From NCBI GenBank assembly GCA_000402775.1, contig AQSC01000030.1, forward strand, positions 1-18,306: DNA of 18,306 nucleotides. Reading direction: 5' to 3'. The stretch comes from Euryarchaeota archaeon SCGC AAA252-I15 (GTDB taxonomy: Archaea; Altiarchaeota; Altiarchaeia; IMC4; SCGC-AAA252-I15). A program made the translations under genes and the position numbers. The stretch's first letter is position 1. The number at the start of each line of letters is the position of its first letter. The notes under the pieces are model-generated. The model saw nothing but the letters and a program-made list of their open reading frames with translations, had not been told where the DNA came from and made no database searches. Below, piece after piece: positions 9,214 to 15,772 of the stretch.

Positions 9214-9779
9214 TCTTTACTGCACGCGTTAACATAGTTTTTCAGTATTAGCGGTCCGTCAGGAGTGTGTTCCACTTCAGGGTGGAATTGAACCCCGTAA
9301 ATCGGAAGTTTATTATGTTTCACAGCCTCGAACCTGCAGATGTCGGATTCTGCGAGTGCGATGAATTCTTCCGGAATCTCTGACACTTCGTCTTTGTGTG
9401 ACTCCCACACCTGAATTTTCTCGGAAAGCCCCTGGAAAAGGTCGTCTCGTTCAAGAATCCTAACCTCTACTTGAGCGTATTCCGCAGACTCTCCTTTCTG
9501 GACTTTACCCCCCATTTTCAGGGCTATTAACTGGTGGCCCAAACAGATTCCGAGAACTGGAATACCAGATTCCAAAACGTCCATCGACGAGCCGAGCTTG
9601 CCCACGCCACCGTAAACCGAGCAGGGTCCTCCACTCAGAATCAACCCCACCAGATTCCTTGCGAGAATCTCTTTTACGGGAGTATCATTCGGAATTATCT
9701 CCGACTCTTCCCCCAAGTATTTCAGGCTCCTCCAAATCCGGTGGACGTACTGGCCCCCATTATTCAAAATCAAAATCAT
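9210..9779 (-). CDS. guaA: GMP synthase glutamine amidotransferase subunit
   Basis: This class I glutamine amidotransferase of 189 residues has the length of the separate archaeal subunit A of GMP synthetase (GuaAa). It takes ammonia from glutamine and passes it to the ATP-pyrophosphatase subunit, which converts XMP to GMP in the cytoplasm. The catalytic triad is complete: the nucleophile Cys79 in GICLGHQL, and His166 and Glu168 in YGVQFHPEVEHT. The oxyanion-region motif LSGGPCSVY lies near 48-56. The synthetase subunit (GuaAb) is not in this window. The N-terminus MILILNNGGQYVHRI fits the family start. A TATA-like element centred about 27 bases upstream, with no Shine-Dalgarno site, suggests a leaderless mRNA. 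It faces the TrbL-like gene tail to tail and shares a 99-base divergent region with the small gene at 9879. Confidence 0.95.
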   Translation of the reverse strand: MILILNNGGQYVHRIWRSLKYLGEESEIIPNDTPVKEILARNLVGLILSGGPCSVYGGVGKLGSSMDVLESGIPVLGICLGHQLIALKMGGKVQKGESAEYAQVEVRILERDDLFQGLSEKIQVWESHKDEVSEIPEEFIALAESDICRFEAVKHNKLPIYGVQFHPEVEHTPDGPLILKNYVNACSKD

Positions 9780-9801
9780 TGTATCCTATTTACGAAAACA
9801 A

Positions 9802-9811
9802 TTTTAAATAG
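9802..9811 (-). promoter_or_regulatory. TATA-like box of guaA
   Basis: On the minus strand this reads about CTATTTAAAA and is centred about 27 bases before the guaA ATG, the spacing expected for a leaderless archaeal transcript. Confidence 0.5.
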
Positions 9812-9813
9812 AG

Positions 9814-9823
9814 GCCTTAAGGC
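9814..9823. promoter_or_regulatory. Perfect 10-bp palindrome between two divergent promoters
   Basis: GCCTTAAGGC is a perfect palindrome between the TATA-like box of guaA (9802-9811) and that of the small gene at 9879 (9836-9844). Its place just upstream of both promoters makes it a candidate operator. No regulator is known, and one palindrome of this size could occur by chance. Confidence 0.3.
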
Positions 9824-9835
9824 TGGATTCCCCAG

Positions 9836-9844
9836 TTATAAATA
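9836..9844 (+). promoter_or_regulatory. TATA box and ribosome binding site of the 115-aa gene
   Basis: TTATAAATA is centred about 39 bases before the ATG at 9879, which predicts a leader of roughly 13 bases. That leader holds AGGTGATC (9867-9874), complementary to the archaeal 16S 3' tail and well spaced from the ATG. The arrangement of box, short leader and strong ribosome binding site recurs at the paralogue at 10550. Confidence 0.6.
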
Positions 9845-9878
9845 CTTTCAATCAGTAATAATATTCAGGTGATCAATA

Positions 9879-10226
9879 ATGCCAAAAGAAGTAGAACTGG
9901 GAGAAGCTCCAGATGCTGATAAACATGTTTTTACTAGGGTACTTCAGAATATGCCTTCACGGGATATAGACCTAATAATGGGGGAGATGGGTTCAGCTGA
10001 AAGAGCCAGAGTATGGGCTGGCCACCTAAGAAGAGAAGTTAATTTGGATGAGACTACAAGAGCTGCCCTTGAAGTAATGGAGTCAGGGGGTTCAAAGCTA
10101 CCTGATATGGAACCTAGGATGGAGGCCCTTGGAGCTGTGTTAAATCCTCAGCCAGAAGATAATGTTCGGAGATTCCTGGAGCGTATGGCACGAGAGGCGA
10201 AGCTTGAAGTGTTAAAAGATGTATAG
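9879..10226 (+). CDS. Small protein of unknown function, paralogue A (115 aa)
   Basis: I do not recognise this family. The protein is soluble, charged and probably all-helical, with no signal peptide, membrane segment or Cys. It is clearly related to the product of the gene at 10550. Shared elements, in order, are an MP-[KI]-E start; GEMG-x-x-[ED]-RA-x-x-WAG-x-LR (here about residues 35-51); and MEAL-x-x-VLN, then a P-E-based helix ending in E-x-MAR (here about 82-105). Unlike most genes in this window it has a strong Shine-Dalgarno site, AGGTGATC, four bases before the ATG, which suggests efficient translation. It is divergent from guaA and ends just before a T-rich run, so it is probably transcribed alone. 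A regulatory, chromatin-related or toxin-antitoxin-like role would be speculation. Confidence 0.75.
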   Translation: MPKEVELGEAPDADKHVFTRVLQNMPSRDIDLIMGEMGSAERARVWAGHLRREVNLDETTRAALEVMESGGSKLPDMEPRMEALGAVLNPQPEDNVRRFLERMAREAKLEVLKDV

Positions 10227-10240
10227 TAAAAATAAAAAAC

Positions 10241-10250
10241 ATTTTTTTCC
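10241..10250 (+). terminator. T-rich run after paralogue A
   Basis: A run of seven T (10242-10248) lies 16 bases after the stop codon of the 115-aa gene. Oligo-T runs of this kind are the usual intrinsic terminators in archaea and need no hairpin. Confidence 0.5.
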
Positions 10251-10496
10251 CGCGGACCTAGGAGACGATTGACTTTCCGCCGGAAAAGTTTTTCAATACA
10301 AATAGACTCCCCCATTTATTGCCGGCAGATGCTCTGAGACTTGCGGGGGGATACTGATCTCAGTTGACGTGGATAAGGAATCCAGTTTACGTCGATTGTT
10401 GAGGGGAAAATGTTCAGGAGACTACGCGGTGGGCAATGCCAATAAGGGATCAGGGCAAGTTAAGCTTGCAAGAGACATAGAGGTCTAGTTGTTAAG
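10251..10496 (+). other. Non-coding interval with several possible RNA stems
   Basis: No credible ORF lies between the two paralogues. The stretch contains TTTCC/GGAAA around 10274-10286; TCCCCC (10308-10313) pairing with GGGGGA (10346-10351); CTGAGA (10334-10339) pairing with TCTCAG (10358-10363); and a hairpin from about 10363 to 10397 with outer stem TTGACGT/ACGTCGA and inner stem GGAT/ATCC. The CTCA of the second pair could instead pair with TGAG near 10400. Further on is GCAAG/CTTGC around 10455-10469. The whole could be a small RNA, a long structured leader for the 143-aa gene, or decayed DNA. I could not match it to RNase P, SRP, tRNA, box C/D or H/ACA RNA. Confidence 0.4.
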
Positions 10497-10529
10497 ATTC
10501 CCATAGTATTTAAGTTTTAAATTGGGAAT
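10497..10529 (+). promoter_or_regulatory. Hairpin-forming dyad over the promoter of paralogue B
   Basis: ATTCCCA (10497-10503) and TGGGAAT (10523-10529) are perfect inverted repeats enclosing ATTTAA-GTT-TTAAAT, itself an inverted repeat, so 13 base pairs can form with one 4-base bulge. A TATA-like box, TATTTAAG (10507-10514), lies inside, centred about 39 bases before the ATG at 10550, the same spacing as in paralogue A. The ribosome binding site AGGTGATC (10537-10544) follows the dyad. It may be an operator over the promoter, or a hairpin for a transcript entering from upstream. Confidence 0.5.
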
Positions 10530-10549
10530 ATTTTACAGGTGATCTAAAA

Positions 10550-10981
10550 ATGCCAATAGAATTAGGACCTAAAACAGCCCCAGTTGCTGAAAGGAATGAG
10601 TATTTGATGAGAGACGAATTGCAGAAGATGAAGCCGGATGCGCAGGGGCGCGTAAAAGGGGAAATGGGCAATCCCGATAGAGCTGAAAAATGGGCGGGAG
10701 CCTTAAGAAACTCTTTAAGAAACTCTATGAGGTTGGATGCGGGAATGGACTATGCCCTGGCCATAATAGGATCAAGAGAGACTATTGGAGAGGACTCTAA
10801 TGTTCTAAAATTTGGTGCTGAAGAAAAGATGGAGGCACTTGAGAATGTGTTGAACACACTAAAACCGGAGGAGGTAAGAGAGTTACTGGCTGAAATGGCA
10901 CGCGACCCGAACTCAAACCCGTACACCATTGTAACCAGCATACTCACAGAACCCAGCACACTCACAAAGCCGATGGATTAA
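10550..10981 (+). CDS. Small protein of unknown function, paralogue B (143 aa)
   Basis: This is a paralogue of the 115-aa protein encoded at 9879, in the same orientation. The conserved blocks are GEMGNPDRAEKWAGALR (about residues 43-59) and MEALENVLNTLKPEEVRELL to EMAR (about 101-125). It differs by a 4-residue duplication (LRNS-LRNS), caused by a perfect 12-bp tandem repeat at 10703-10726, by an insertion of about 12 residues in the middle, and by a C-terminal extension of about 20 residues rich in Thr and Pro. It is predicted soluble and helical, without Cys or a signal peptide. The start is fixed by AGGTGATC five bases before the ATG. It is followed at once by a short T run and the convergent trm56 gene. 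Function is unknown; two tandem copies suggest hetero-oligomers or dosage, but that is inference. Confidence 0.75.
   Translation: MPIELGPKTAPVAERNEYLMRDELQKMKPDAQGRVKGEMGNPDRAEKWAGALRNSLRNSMRLDAGMDYALAIIGSRETIGEDSNVLKFGAEEKMEALENVLNTLKPEEVRELLAEMARDPNSNPYTIVTSILTEPSTLTKPMD
10703..10726 (+). repeat. 12-bp tandem duplication inside paralogue B
   Basis: TTAAGAAACTCT occurs twice back to back, in frame, giving LRNS-LRNS in the protein. The paralogue at 9879 has only one equivalent segment (LRREV), so the extra copy looks like a recent slippage event in this gene. Confidence 0.9.
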
Positions 10982-10995
10982 CCGGAAAATATTTT

Positions 10996-11508
10996 TCAAG
11001 GCTCCGACACTTTCTTGCCGCGGGCTTGGGGGACTATAATCTTCCCCCCATTAAATTCTTTTAAAAACTGTTTGCCCTCGAAAAGCCTGTCTAAGAATAC
11101 TGCAAGTGCTGCGACTTCCGAGTGGGGTTGGCTTCCCACAGAAACATTATAGTCTGCAAGTTCATAGACTTCGGAAGGCACCTTCCCACCCCCCACGATG
11201 ACAAGCTTGTCTTTACCTGAATTTTTTATTTTTTTAAGAGTTTCATCTAAGGGTAGCCCGTACATGGTAAGGTGTATCACATCCCCCTCAAACTCCCGGA
11301 TAGTCTTTGCGTATTTTCCGCTGTATTCGACCTTAAAGTCTCCCCCCCAGCCCCCAGTTATTTTTCCGATGCTTTCCGCCACGCGAGAGTCTTTAACGTC
11401 GAAGAATATTTTCTCGGCGCCGAAAGCCCGGGAGGTTAAGGCTAAGTGCGTGCTTATCCGCTTGTCTCTTTCGAATCTGTGGCCAATCCTTAAAACGTAA
11501 ACATTCAC
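10996..11508 (-). CDS. trm56: tRNA (cytidine(56)-2'-O)-methyltransferase, aTrm56
   Basis: This 170-residue SPOUT-class enzyme uses S-adenosylmethionine to methylate the 2'-O of cytidine 56 in the T-loop of archaeal tRNAs, which stabilises the tRNA elbow. Family landmarks are the N-terminus VYVLRIGHRFERDKRISTH, HLTMYGLP at about 79-86, and the knotted cofactor region with LVIVGGGKVPSEVYELADY and VGSQPHSEVAALAVFLDRL (about 102-142). Length is as usual for the family. The start is a GTG at 11508 that overlaps the TGA of the upstream FAD dehydrogenase gene (GTGA at 11505-11508), so the two genes are probably translated from one mRNA. It is convergent with paralogue B, with only 14 bases between the stop codons. 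Confidence 0.95.
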   Translation of the reverse strand: MNVYVLRIGHRFERDKRISTHLALTSRAFGAEKIFFDVKDSRVAESIGKITGGWGGDFKVEYSGKYAKTIREFEGDVIHLTMYGLPLDETLKKIKNSGKDKLVIVGGGKVPSEVYELADYNVSVGSQPHSEVAALAVFLDRLFEGKQFLKEFNGGKIIVPQARGKKVSEP

Positions 11509-12845
11509 TTTGTTTTTTCTTGTATTCCTTGTGCTGCGAGAATTCCCGTGGCAGCGGCGTTTACCAAATCCCTCGACAATCCCAGGCCGTCGCCTGCCGC
11601 AAAAAGGTTTTTAATGCTGGATTCCATATCTCGCCCCACAATAACCCGCAGCGCATAATACTTTATCTCCGGGGCGTAGAGTAGTGTTGCGTCTTGCGCG
11701 ACTCCCGGTATTACTTTATCCAGCTGGCTTAATCCCTCTAAAATATCGATTACTATTCTGTGAGGCAGTGCCATTGAGATGTCTCCAGGCGTAACATCCG
11801 TTAACGTCGGCTGGACCATGTTTCCGGAAATGTCTGCAGGATGGCTTCTCCTGCCGCGCTTTAAATCCCCTAGTCGCTGTAGTATCGGCTTTCCACCGCC
11901 TATCGTGGTTGCCAGGTGCGCTATTGATTCCCCGTAATCTATCGTGTCTTCCACGGGTTCGGTAAGACTTACCCTCACAAGGTAGGCGAAGTTCGTGTTC
12001 AAGGATTTCTTGTCATGGCGGCTGTACCCGTTTACCCCTACGAACCCGTCATATTTCTCCTTGACGATGAATCCTTCAGGGTTCGTGCAAAAGGTTCTTG
12101 TGAAGTCGTCGTAGGTTTTCGTGTGCACGTGAAACTTCGGGTCCCTGTTCACTGAAGTTACATCCGCCATCACGATCGCAGGCACTTCAACGCGAACTCC
12201 CACGTCAATCGGCCCGAACTCGAATGCGATGTCGTGCGCCTTAATAGTTTTCTCGGCCCAGTCAGCGCCAACTCGTCCGGGACACAAGACCGTGAACTTT
12301 GCACGCACTTCCCCCCCCTGCGCAAGTCTCACTCCCACACACCCTCCCCCCTCAACCAACAAGTCTTCTACCTCGGATTCAGTCCGAAAGGATACTCCCT
12401 TCCCCTTAAGGTGTGCCACCAAATTTTCCACAACCTTCGGCGTGTTTTCACTTCCAATATGCTTCTGCCGGATTGGAATAAACTTTACCCCCTCCGAAGC
12501 CGCCTTCTTCTCGAGTCTCTCACTGGCACCATCATCCAGACCATACTCCCTCTTCGGAGTCCCAAACTCGCCGAATATTACTCCAACCCGCTCAACCAAA
12601 GCCCAAGACTTCACATTGTCTTTCGTATAATCATCCAAGTCACCGCCCACATCAGGCCTAAGATTCAACGTCCCGTCGGAAAAAGCGCCAGAACCTCCCA
12701 CCCCGCACATAACATCCTGAGGATCCCGCTCCAAAATACTCTTACCCTTCTCAACCACTAGAATCGAAAGCCCCAAACCAGAAAGCTCATAAGCACAAAA
12801 TAATCCTGCCGGGCCGGAACCCACAATCACGACATCGAAAACCAT
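11505..12845 (-). CDS. FAD-dependent dehydrogenase, COG2509-like
   Basis: The 446-residue protein starts with a Rossmann dinucleotide-binding motif, VVIVGSGPAG (Gly9-x-Gly11-x-x-Gly14), with the ribose-binding Glu at the end of the second strand (LVVEKG, about residue 34). The next block, VMCGVGGSGAFSDGTLNL (about 44-61), and the C-terminal FAD-contacting block NLFAAGDGLGLSRDLVNAAA are characteristic of the poorly studied COG2509 group of FAD-dependent dehydrogenases. It should be cytoplasmic and carry one FAD; its substrate is unknown. It is the first gene of a two-gene unit with trm56, joined by a 4-base overlap, though no functional link is evident. A TATA-like CTTTATTTC about 30 bases before the ATG, with no Shine-Dalgarno site, points to a leaderless mRNA. 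Two copies of a 12-bp direct repeat flank that box. Confidence 0.88.
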   Translation of the reverse strand: MVFDVVIVGSGPAGLFCAYELSGLGLSILVVEKGKSILERDPQDVMCGVGGSGAFSDGTLNLRPDVGGDLDDYTKDNVKSWALVERVGVIFGEFGTPKREYGLDDGASERLEKKAASEGVKFIPIRQKHIGSENTPKVVENLVAHLKGKGVSFRTESEVEDLLVEGGGCVGVRLAQGGEVRAKFTVLCPGRVGADWAEKTIKAHDIAFEFGPIDVGVRVEVPAIVMADVTSVNRDPKFHVHTKTYDDFTRTFCTNPEGFIVKEKYDGFVGVNGYSRHDKKSLNTNFAYLVRVSLTEPVEDTIDYGESIAHLATTIGGGKPILQRLGDLKRGRRSHPADISGNMVQPTLTDVTPGDISMALPHRIVIDILEGLSQLDKVIPGVAQDATLLYAPEIKYYALRVIVGRDMESSIKNLFAAGDGLGLSRDLVNAAATGILAAQGIQEKTK

Positions 12846-12848
12846 CTC

Positions 12849-12889
12849 AGTAATGTATTACGGAAAGATTGAAATAAAGTAATGTATTA
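12849..12889 (-). promoter_or_regulatory. Promoter of the FAD dehydrogenase with paired 12-bp direct repeats
   Basis: AGTAATGTATTA occurs at 12849-12860 and again, exactly, at 12878-12889, 29 bases apart. Between them, read on the minus strand, is the TATA-like CTTTATTTC (about 12871-12879), 26-34 bases before the ATG. The core TAATGTATTA is itself nearly palindromic (8 of 10 positions). Two identical near-palindromes around a TATA box look like an operator pair. Confidence 0.45.
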
Positions 12890-12943
12890 TCCCAATGAAA
12901 TGTTGTCGCATTCCACGTGCAAAACATATCCCATAAACCCTTT

Positions 12944-15721
12944 TCACTCCTTCTTGGTGAAGTTCCAATCAGTCCCTTCATCAATATTATCGGCATCTCT
13001 GTTAGTGTACTTACCCTCAAGTGTTCCTTCAGGGGTCATCTTCAACTTAAAGTGGAATGTTTCCCCCCACATCCCGGGAAAGCTTCCTGTCACCGTCTTC
13101 CCATCATCCTGCAGTTTCCCCACAATATCGACTCCCATGGGATGATATTTACCCTCAATTGAGATTCCACCAACACCACTATCAACACCCGTAATGTCGA
13201 GAGAATACATTGGTCCTTCAGTATGCTGCCACTTATGCACCCACTCTTCAGAGAGAGCGGCAAGTTTGCCTGCTTCCCCGGGCTCGGCAGTGTCGGCAGG
13301 GCCATCCTCAGGCTCAACTTCAGAGACTCCAGGCACTTCAGCAGCCTTGGGAGGGAACCTCAAAGCATATTGACCAGAAGGAAGCTCTACCTCCGTACCT
13401 AAATGATACGGTGGAAGCTGACAGTAATCTCCAATCCGCAACGGGACTTCCGCACCCTCTGATTCAGGAAGCCTCACTTCGACAGTGCTTCCGGCAGGGA
13501 CCTTTAAAGTCCCGAGAGAATTAAGCTTAATCGAGTCTCCCTCACCCAACTTCACTGACCTTGGAGTGTCCTCGGCAGACATCCCGATTGGAATGGAAAC
13601 CTTATCAGGCTCGACATCAGTCACCTCAATTTCAGCAGGTTCTCCCGGTTTGCCTGAAAAACTATATTCGCCTTCACCGGAGATGATAGTTCCCGCTGGA
13701 AGCTGTATTGCCCCCCCACTGTTCAAAACAACGTTGGAGCCGGCGGGAGCAGTCATCTTGCATCCTAACAATCCTTTAGGGACGATTATCAATCCTGTTT
13801 CACCGCAAGTCACGGTTATGGGGCCGCCGGTGGGCTCGAGTGTTCTGATACTGTCGCCAGGGTTTATGTAAGGTCCGGTGGGAGTGTTTAAAGCGTGAGT
13901 TAAAGCCTCGCGGAAAGTTGATTTGAGTGTTGGTTCGGACGGGCTAGGCGCTTCAGTTGAGGGTTCCTCTAAAGTAGCCGCTGCATCAGGGTTTATCATT
14001 CTAACTTCTGTTTCGCCTCCGGGAAGTTTAAGCTTGGTCCTATCATCTTTAGAACCGCTGGCTTCAGGGGGCACGAAGATTCCGTCTCCGCGTTTTAAAG
14101 TCAATGAAGCCCCAGAGTCCTCTGGAAGCTTCAGCCAGCACCTACTTTTTGGAAGCCATATGGAGCCTTTTTCACCTAATATTTCTACAGTGTCTTGGGG
14201 GTCAATTTGGAATGCTTTTTCTTCAAAGCTGCCTCCGATTGTAGATTCGAATTTGCTGCCTCCGTCGGTCATGTCAGTGTGCTCGACCTCAGCCCCTCCA
14301 GAGAGCGTGAGTTTGCCGTCTCCGCTTATCCGTGTTCCAGACGGAAGATTGAAATCCCCCCCGCCGGAGACTGTTACAACAGCCCCTGCTGGAACTTCAA
14401 CAAGCCTCTCACCCTCCCCGCCCTTAAACACTACGAAAGTTCCGTGGAGTCCGGCCTCAACAGTTCTCGCATCAGAGTATGTTACCACGTCGTCTGTTGG
14501 AGAGCTACGGGGAATCTTCAAGTCACCTAGTCCGGGAATAGTAATGTGGGGGGGAGCTTCCGCTCCAACGGGCTCGGTAACGGGGGATTCTTCGACTTCG
14601 GGTTTCGAAAACTTTAACCATCCTAATTCGACGCCAACCAAGACGTTTACTCGTTCTTCAGGGTATCCGAGTTTCCCATACATTTCCGTAGCTTGCCTGA
14701 CTCTCCTAACGTATTCAGCGTATTCGGGTGTCCCCTCCGCAGGAGCTTCCCAACCAGCAACATATTCGTGTTTAGGGAGGGTTTTATCCCAATCGTAGAA
14801 TCCTAAGTCCACTCCAGCCATTTTTTCAGCATCCTTTGAGGGATAGCCGAGTTTCTCGTAAGCCCTCTGTTTTTCATCGGCCAGTTTTCTCAAGAGTAAA
14901 AGTTCCTTAGAGCCCATCTTGGGAATTTTGAAGTCCGGGTTTAATGAATGCGGTGGGAGATTGATTGTGCCATCAGTCCCCGCCCAATGACCAACAATAA
15001 GCTTTGAAGGCTTCTCAATCGGACCTTTCCACATGCTATGCTCAATTTCCACGTACGCCAGCCGTTCACACTCCTCATCCGAAAAACCCTTCTTCTTGAA
15101 TTTATCGTATTCCCCCCAGTAGACTTCACTCCATTTTTCGAGAGTATCCCAATCCTTTGCCGTCTTAACGTCTTCCCAGCCAGGATTGAATTCTATATCG
15201 GGGATCTTGTCTCCCGGGGTGAAGTCGTCTGGAACTGGAATGTAAGGCTCCTCTTCCTCTTCGGCTGGAGCCGGCTCCTCTACGGTGGGGGGAGGTGGGG
15301 GAGGAGCGATTGCAGGTGATGTGGGAGCACTTACTCCTGGAGGGGTGGTTCCGGGTGGGGGCGCTGTTGAGGGAGCGCAACCTCCAATAGGTAGTCCCAA
15401 TCCGATTACTCCGATTATTAATACTACTGCACGTTTTACAGCTTCTGAAAATCTACCGGAGGATTCCGGTGACTGTCCAGGTTCGGTTGTTGGAAGCTCG
15501 GGTCCAGGGGTTTGTGAAGGTTCGATGTGCCCAGTAGGACTGGCAGGACTTCCCAGTTCTGCGGGAGAATCTCTGACTGGAATACCGTGAACGTGAGGGT
15601 CCCCGCGCAGGTTCTTATCACCTGCAACAGCTCGCCTTAACCTGCTTAGGTCCTCTTGGTTTGGAGTGCCAGTAGGAGGTAGTTTTCCTTTATCTCTTTT
15701 TATAGTGGTATTTTTAACCAT
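12944..15721 (-). CDS. Large mosaic surface protein with duplicated beta-rich block (925 aa)
   Basis: I recognise no family. Residues 1-96 are hydrophilic and disorder-prone. One hydrophobic segment (about 98-114, AVVLIIGVIGLGLPIGG) ends in IGGC (Cys115), which looks like a lipobox but lies very far from the N-terminus. A Pro-rich and Glu-rich linker follows (116-165). Three helical repeats share a KLGYP-type core: KKKGFSDEE near 209, EKLGYPSKD near 289 and GKLGYPEER near 349, each followed by a V-[ED]-[LI] helix. Next are two copies of a beta-rich block (about 440-555 and 650-772) sharing LPSGTRISGDG versus LPAGTIISGEG and LKLPEDSG versus VRLPESEG. The C-terminal 100 residues form another beta-rich domain. 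Topology inferred: N-terminus inside, most of the chain outside. It is divergent from the transporter at 15773. Confidence 0.75.
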   Translation of the reverse strand: MVKNTTIKRDKGKLPPTGTPNQEDLSRLRRAVAGDKNLRGDPHVHGIPVRDSPAELGSPASPTGHIEPSQTPGPELPTTEPGQSPESSGRFSEAVKRAVVLIIGVIGLGLPIGGCAPSTAPPPGTTPPGVSAPTSPAIAPPPPPPTVEEPAPAEEEEEPYIPVPDDFTPGDKIPDIEFNPGWEDVKTAKDWDTLEKWSEVYWGEYDKFKKKGFSDEECERLAYVEIEHSMWKGPIEKPSKLIVGHWAGTDGTINLPPHSLNPDFKIPKMGSKELLLLRKLADEKQRAYEKLGYPSKDAEKMAGVDLGFYDWDKTLPKHEYVAGWEAPAEGTPEYAEYVRRVRQATEMYGKLGYPEERVNVLVGVELGWLKFSKPEVEESPVTEPVGAEAPPHITIPGLGDLKIPRSSPTDDVVTYSDARTVEAGLHGTFVVFKGGEGERLVEVPAGAVVTVSGGGDFNLPSGTRISGDGKLTLSGGAEVEHTDMTDGGSKFESTIGGSFEEKAFQIDPQDTVEILGEKGSIWLPKSRCWLKLPEDSGASLTLKRGDGIFVPPEASGSKDDRTKLKLPGGETEVRMINPDAAATLEEPSTEAPSPSEPTLKSTFREALTHALNTPTGPYINPGDSIRTLEPTGGPITVTCGETGLIIVPKGLLGCKMTAPAGSNVVLNSGGAIQLPAGTIISGEGEYSFSGKPGEPAEIEVTDVEPDKVSIPIGMSAEDTPRSVKLGEGDSIKLNSLGTLKVPAGSTVEVRLPESEGAEVPLRIGDYCQLPPYHLGTEVELPSGQYALRFPPKAAEVPGVSEVEPEDGPADTAEPGEAGKLAALSEEWVHKWQHTEGPMYSLDITGVDSGVGGISIEGKYHPMGVDIVGKLQDDGKTVTGSFPGMWGETFHFKLKMTPEGTLEGKYTNRDADNIDEGTDWNFTKKE

Positions 15722-15772
15722 ACTATTAATATTCGGGGTGTTAGTGAATAAATATTTAATCTGGTTAGTTTT
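15722..15772. promoter_or_regulatory. Divergent promoter region of the 925-aa gene and the AEC transporter
   Basis: This is a 51-base AT-rich gap. AAATATTTAA (15750-15759) is symmetric enough to act as a TATA box in both directions. It is about 31 bases from the minus-strand ATG at 15721 and about 19 bases from the plus-strand ATG at 15773. No Shine-Dalgarno site precedes either ATG. The minus-strand spacing is close to leaderless; the plus-strand spacing is short, so the transporter's true start or box is less clear. Confidence 0.4.

Noticed and set aside
10412..10475. Group I intron core
   Set aside because: GTTCAGGAGACTACG resembles the R element, but I found no convincing P4 partner, no clean P7 pairing with the later GACATAGAGGTCT, and no interrupted tRNA or rRNA exons nearby. 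Kept only as a hint in the structured-RNA finding.
10251..10496. tRNA, SRP RNA or RNase P RNA in the interval
   Set aside because: No T-arm consensus, SRP helix 8 motif or RNase P conserved regions could be found.
13923..14798. 291-aa plus-strand ORF inside the 925-aa gene
   Set aside because: It is antisense to a long ORF with clear internal repeats and domains. Its Ser/Pro/Thr-rich composition mirrors the complementary codons of a Gly/Glu-rich protein.
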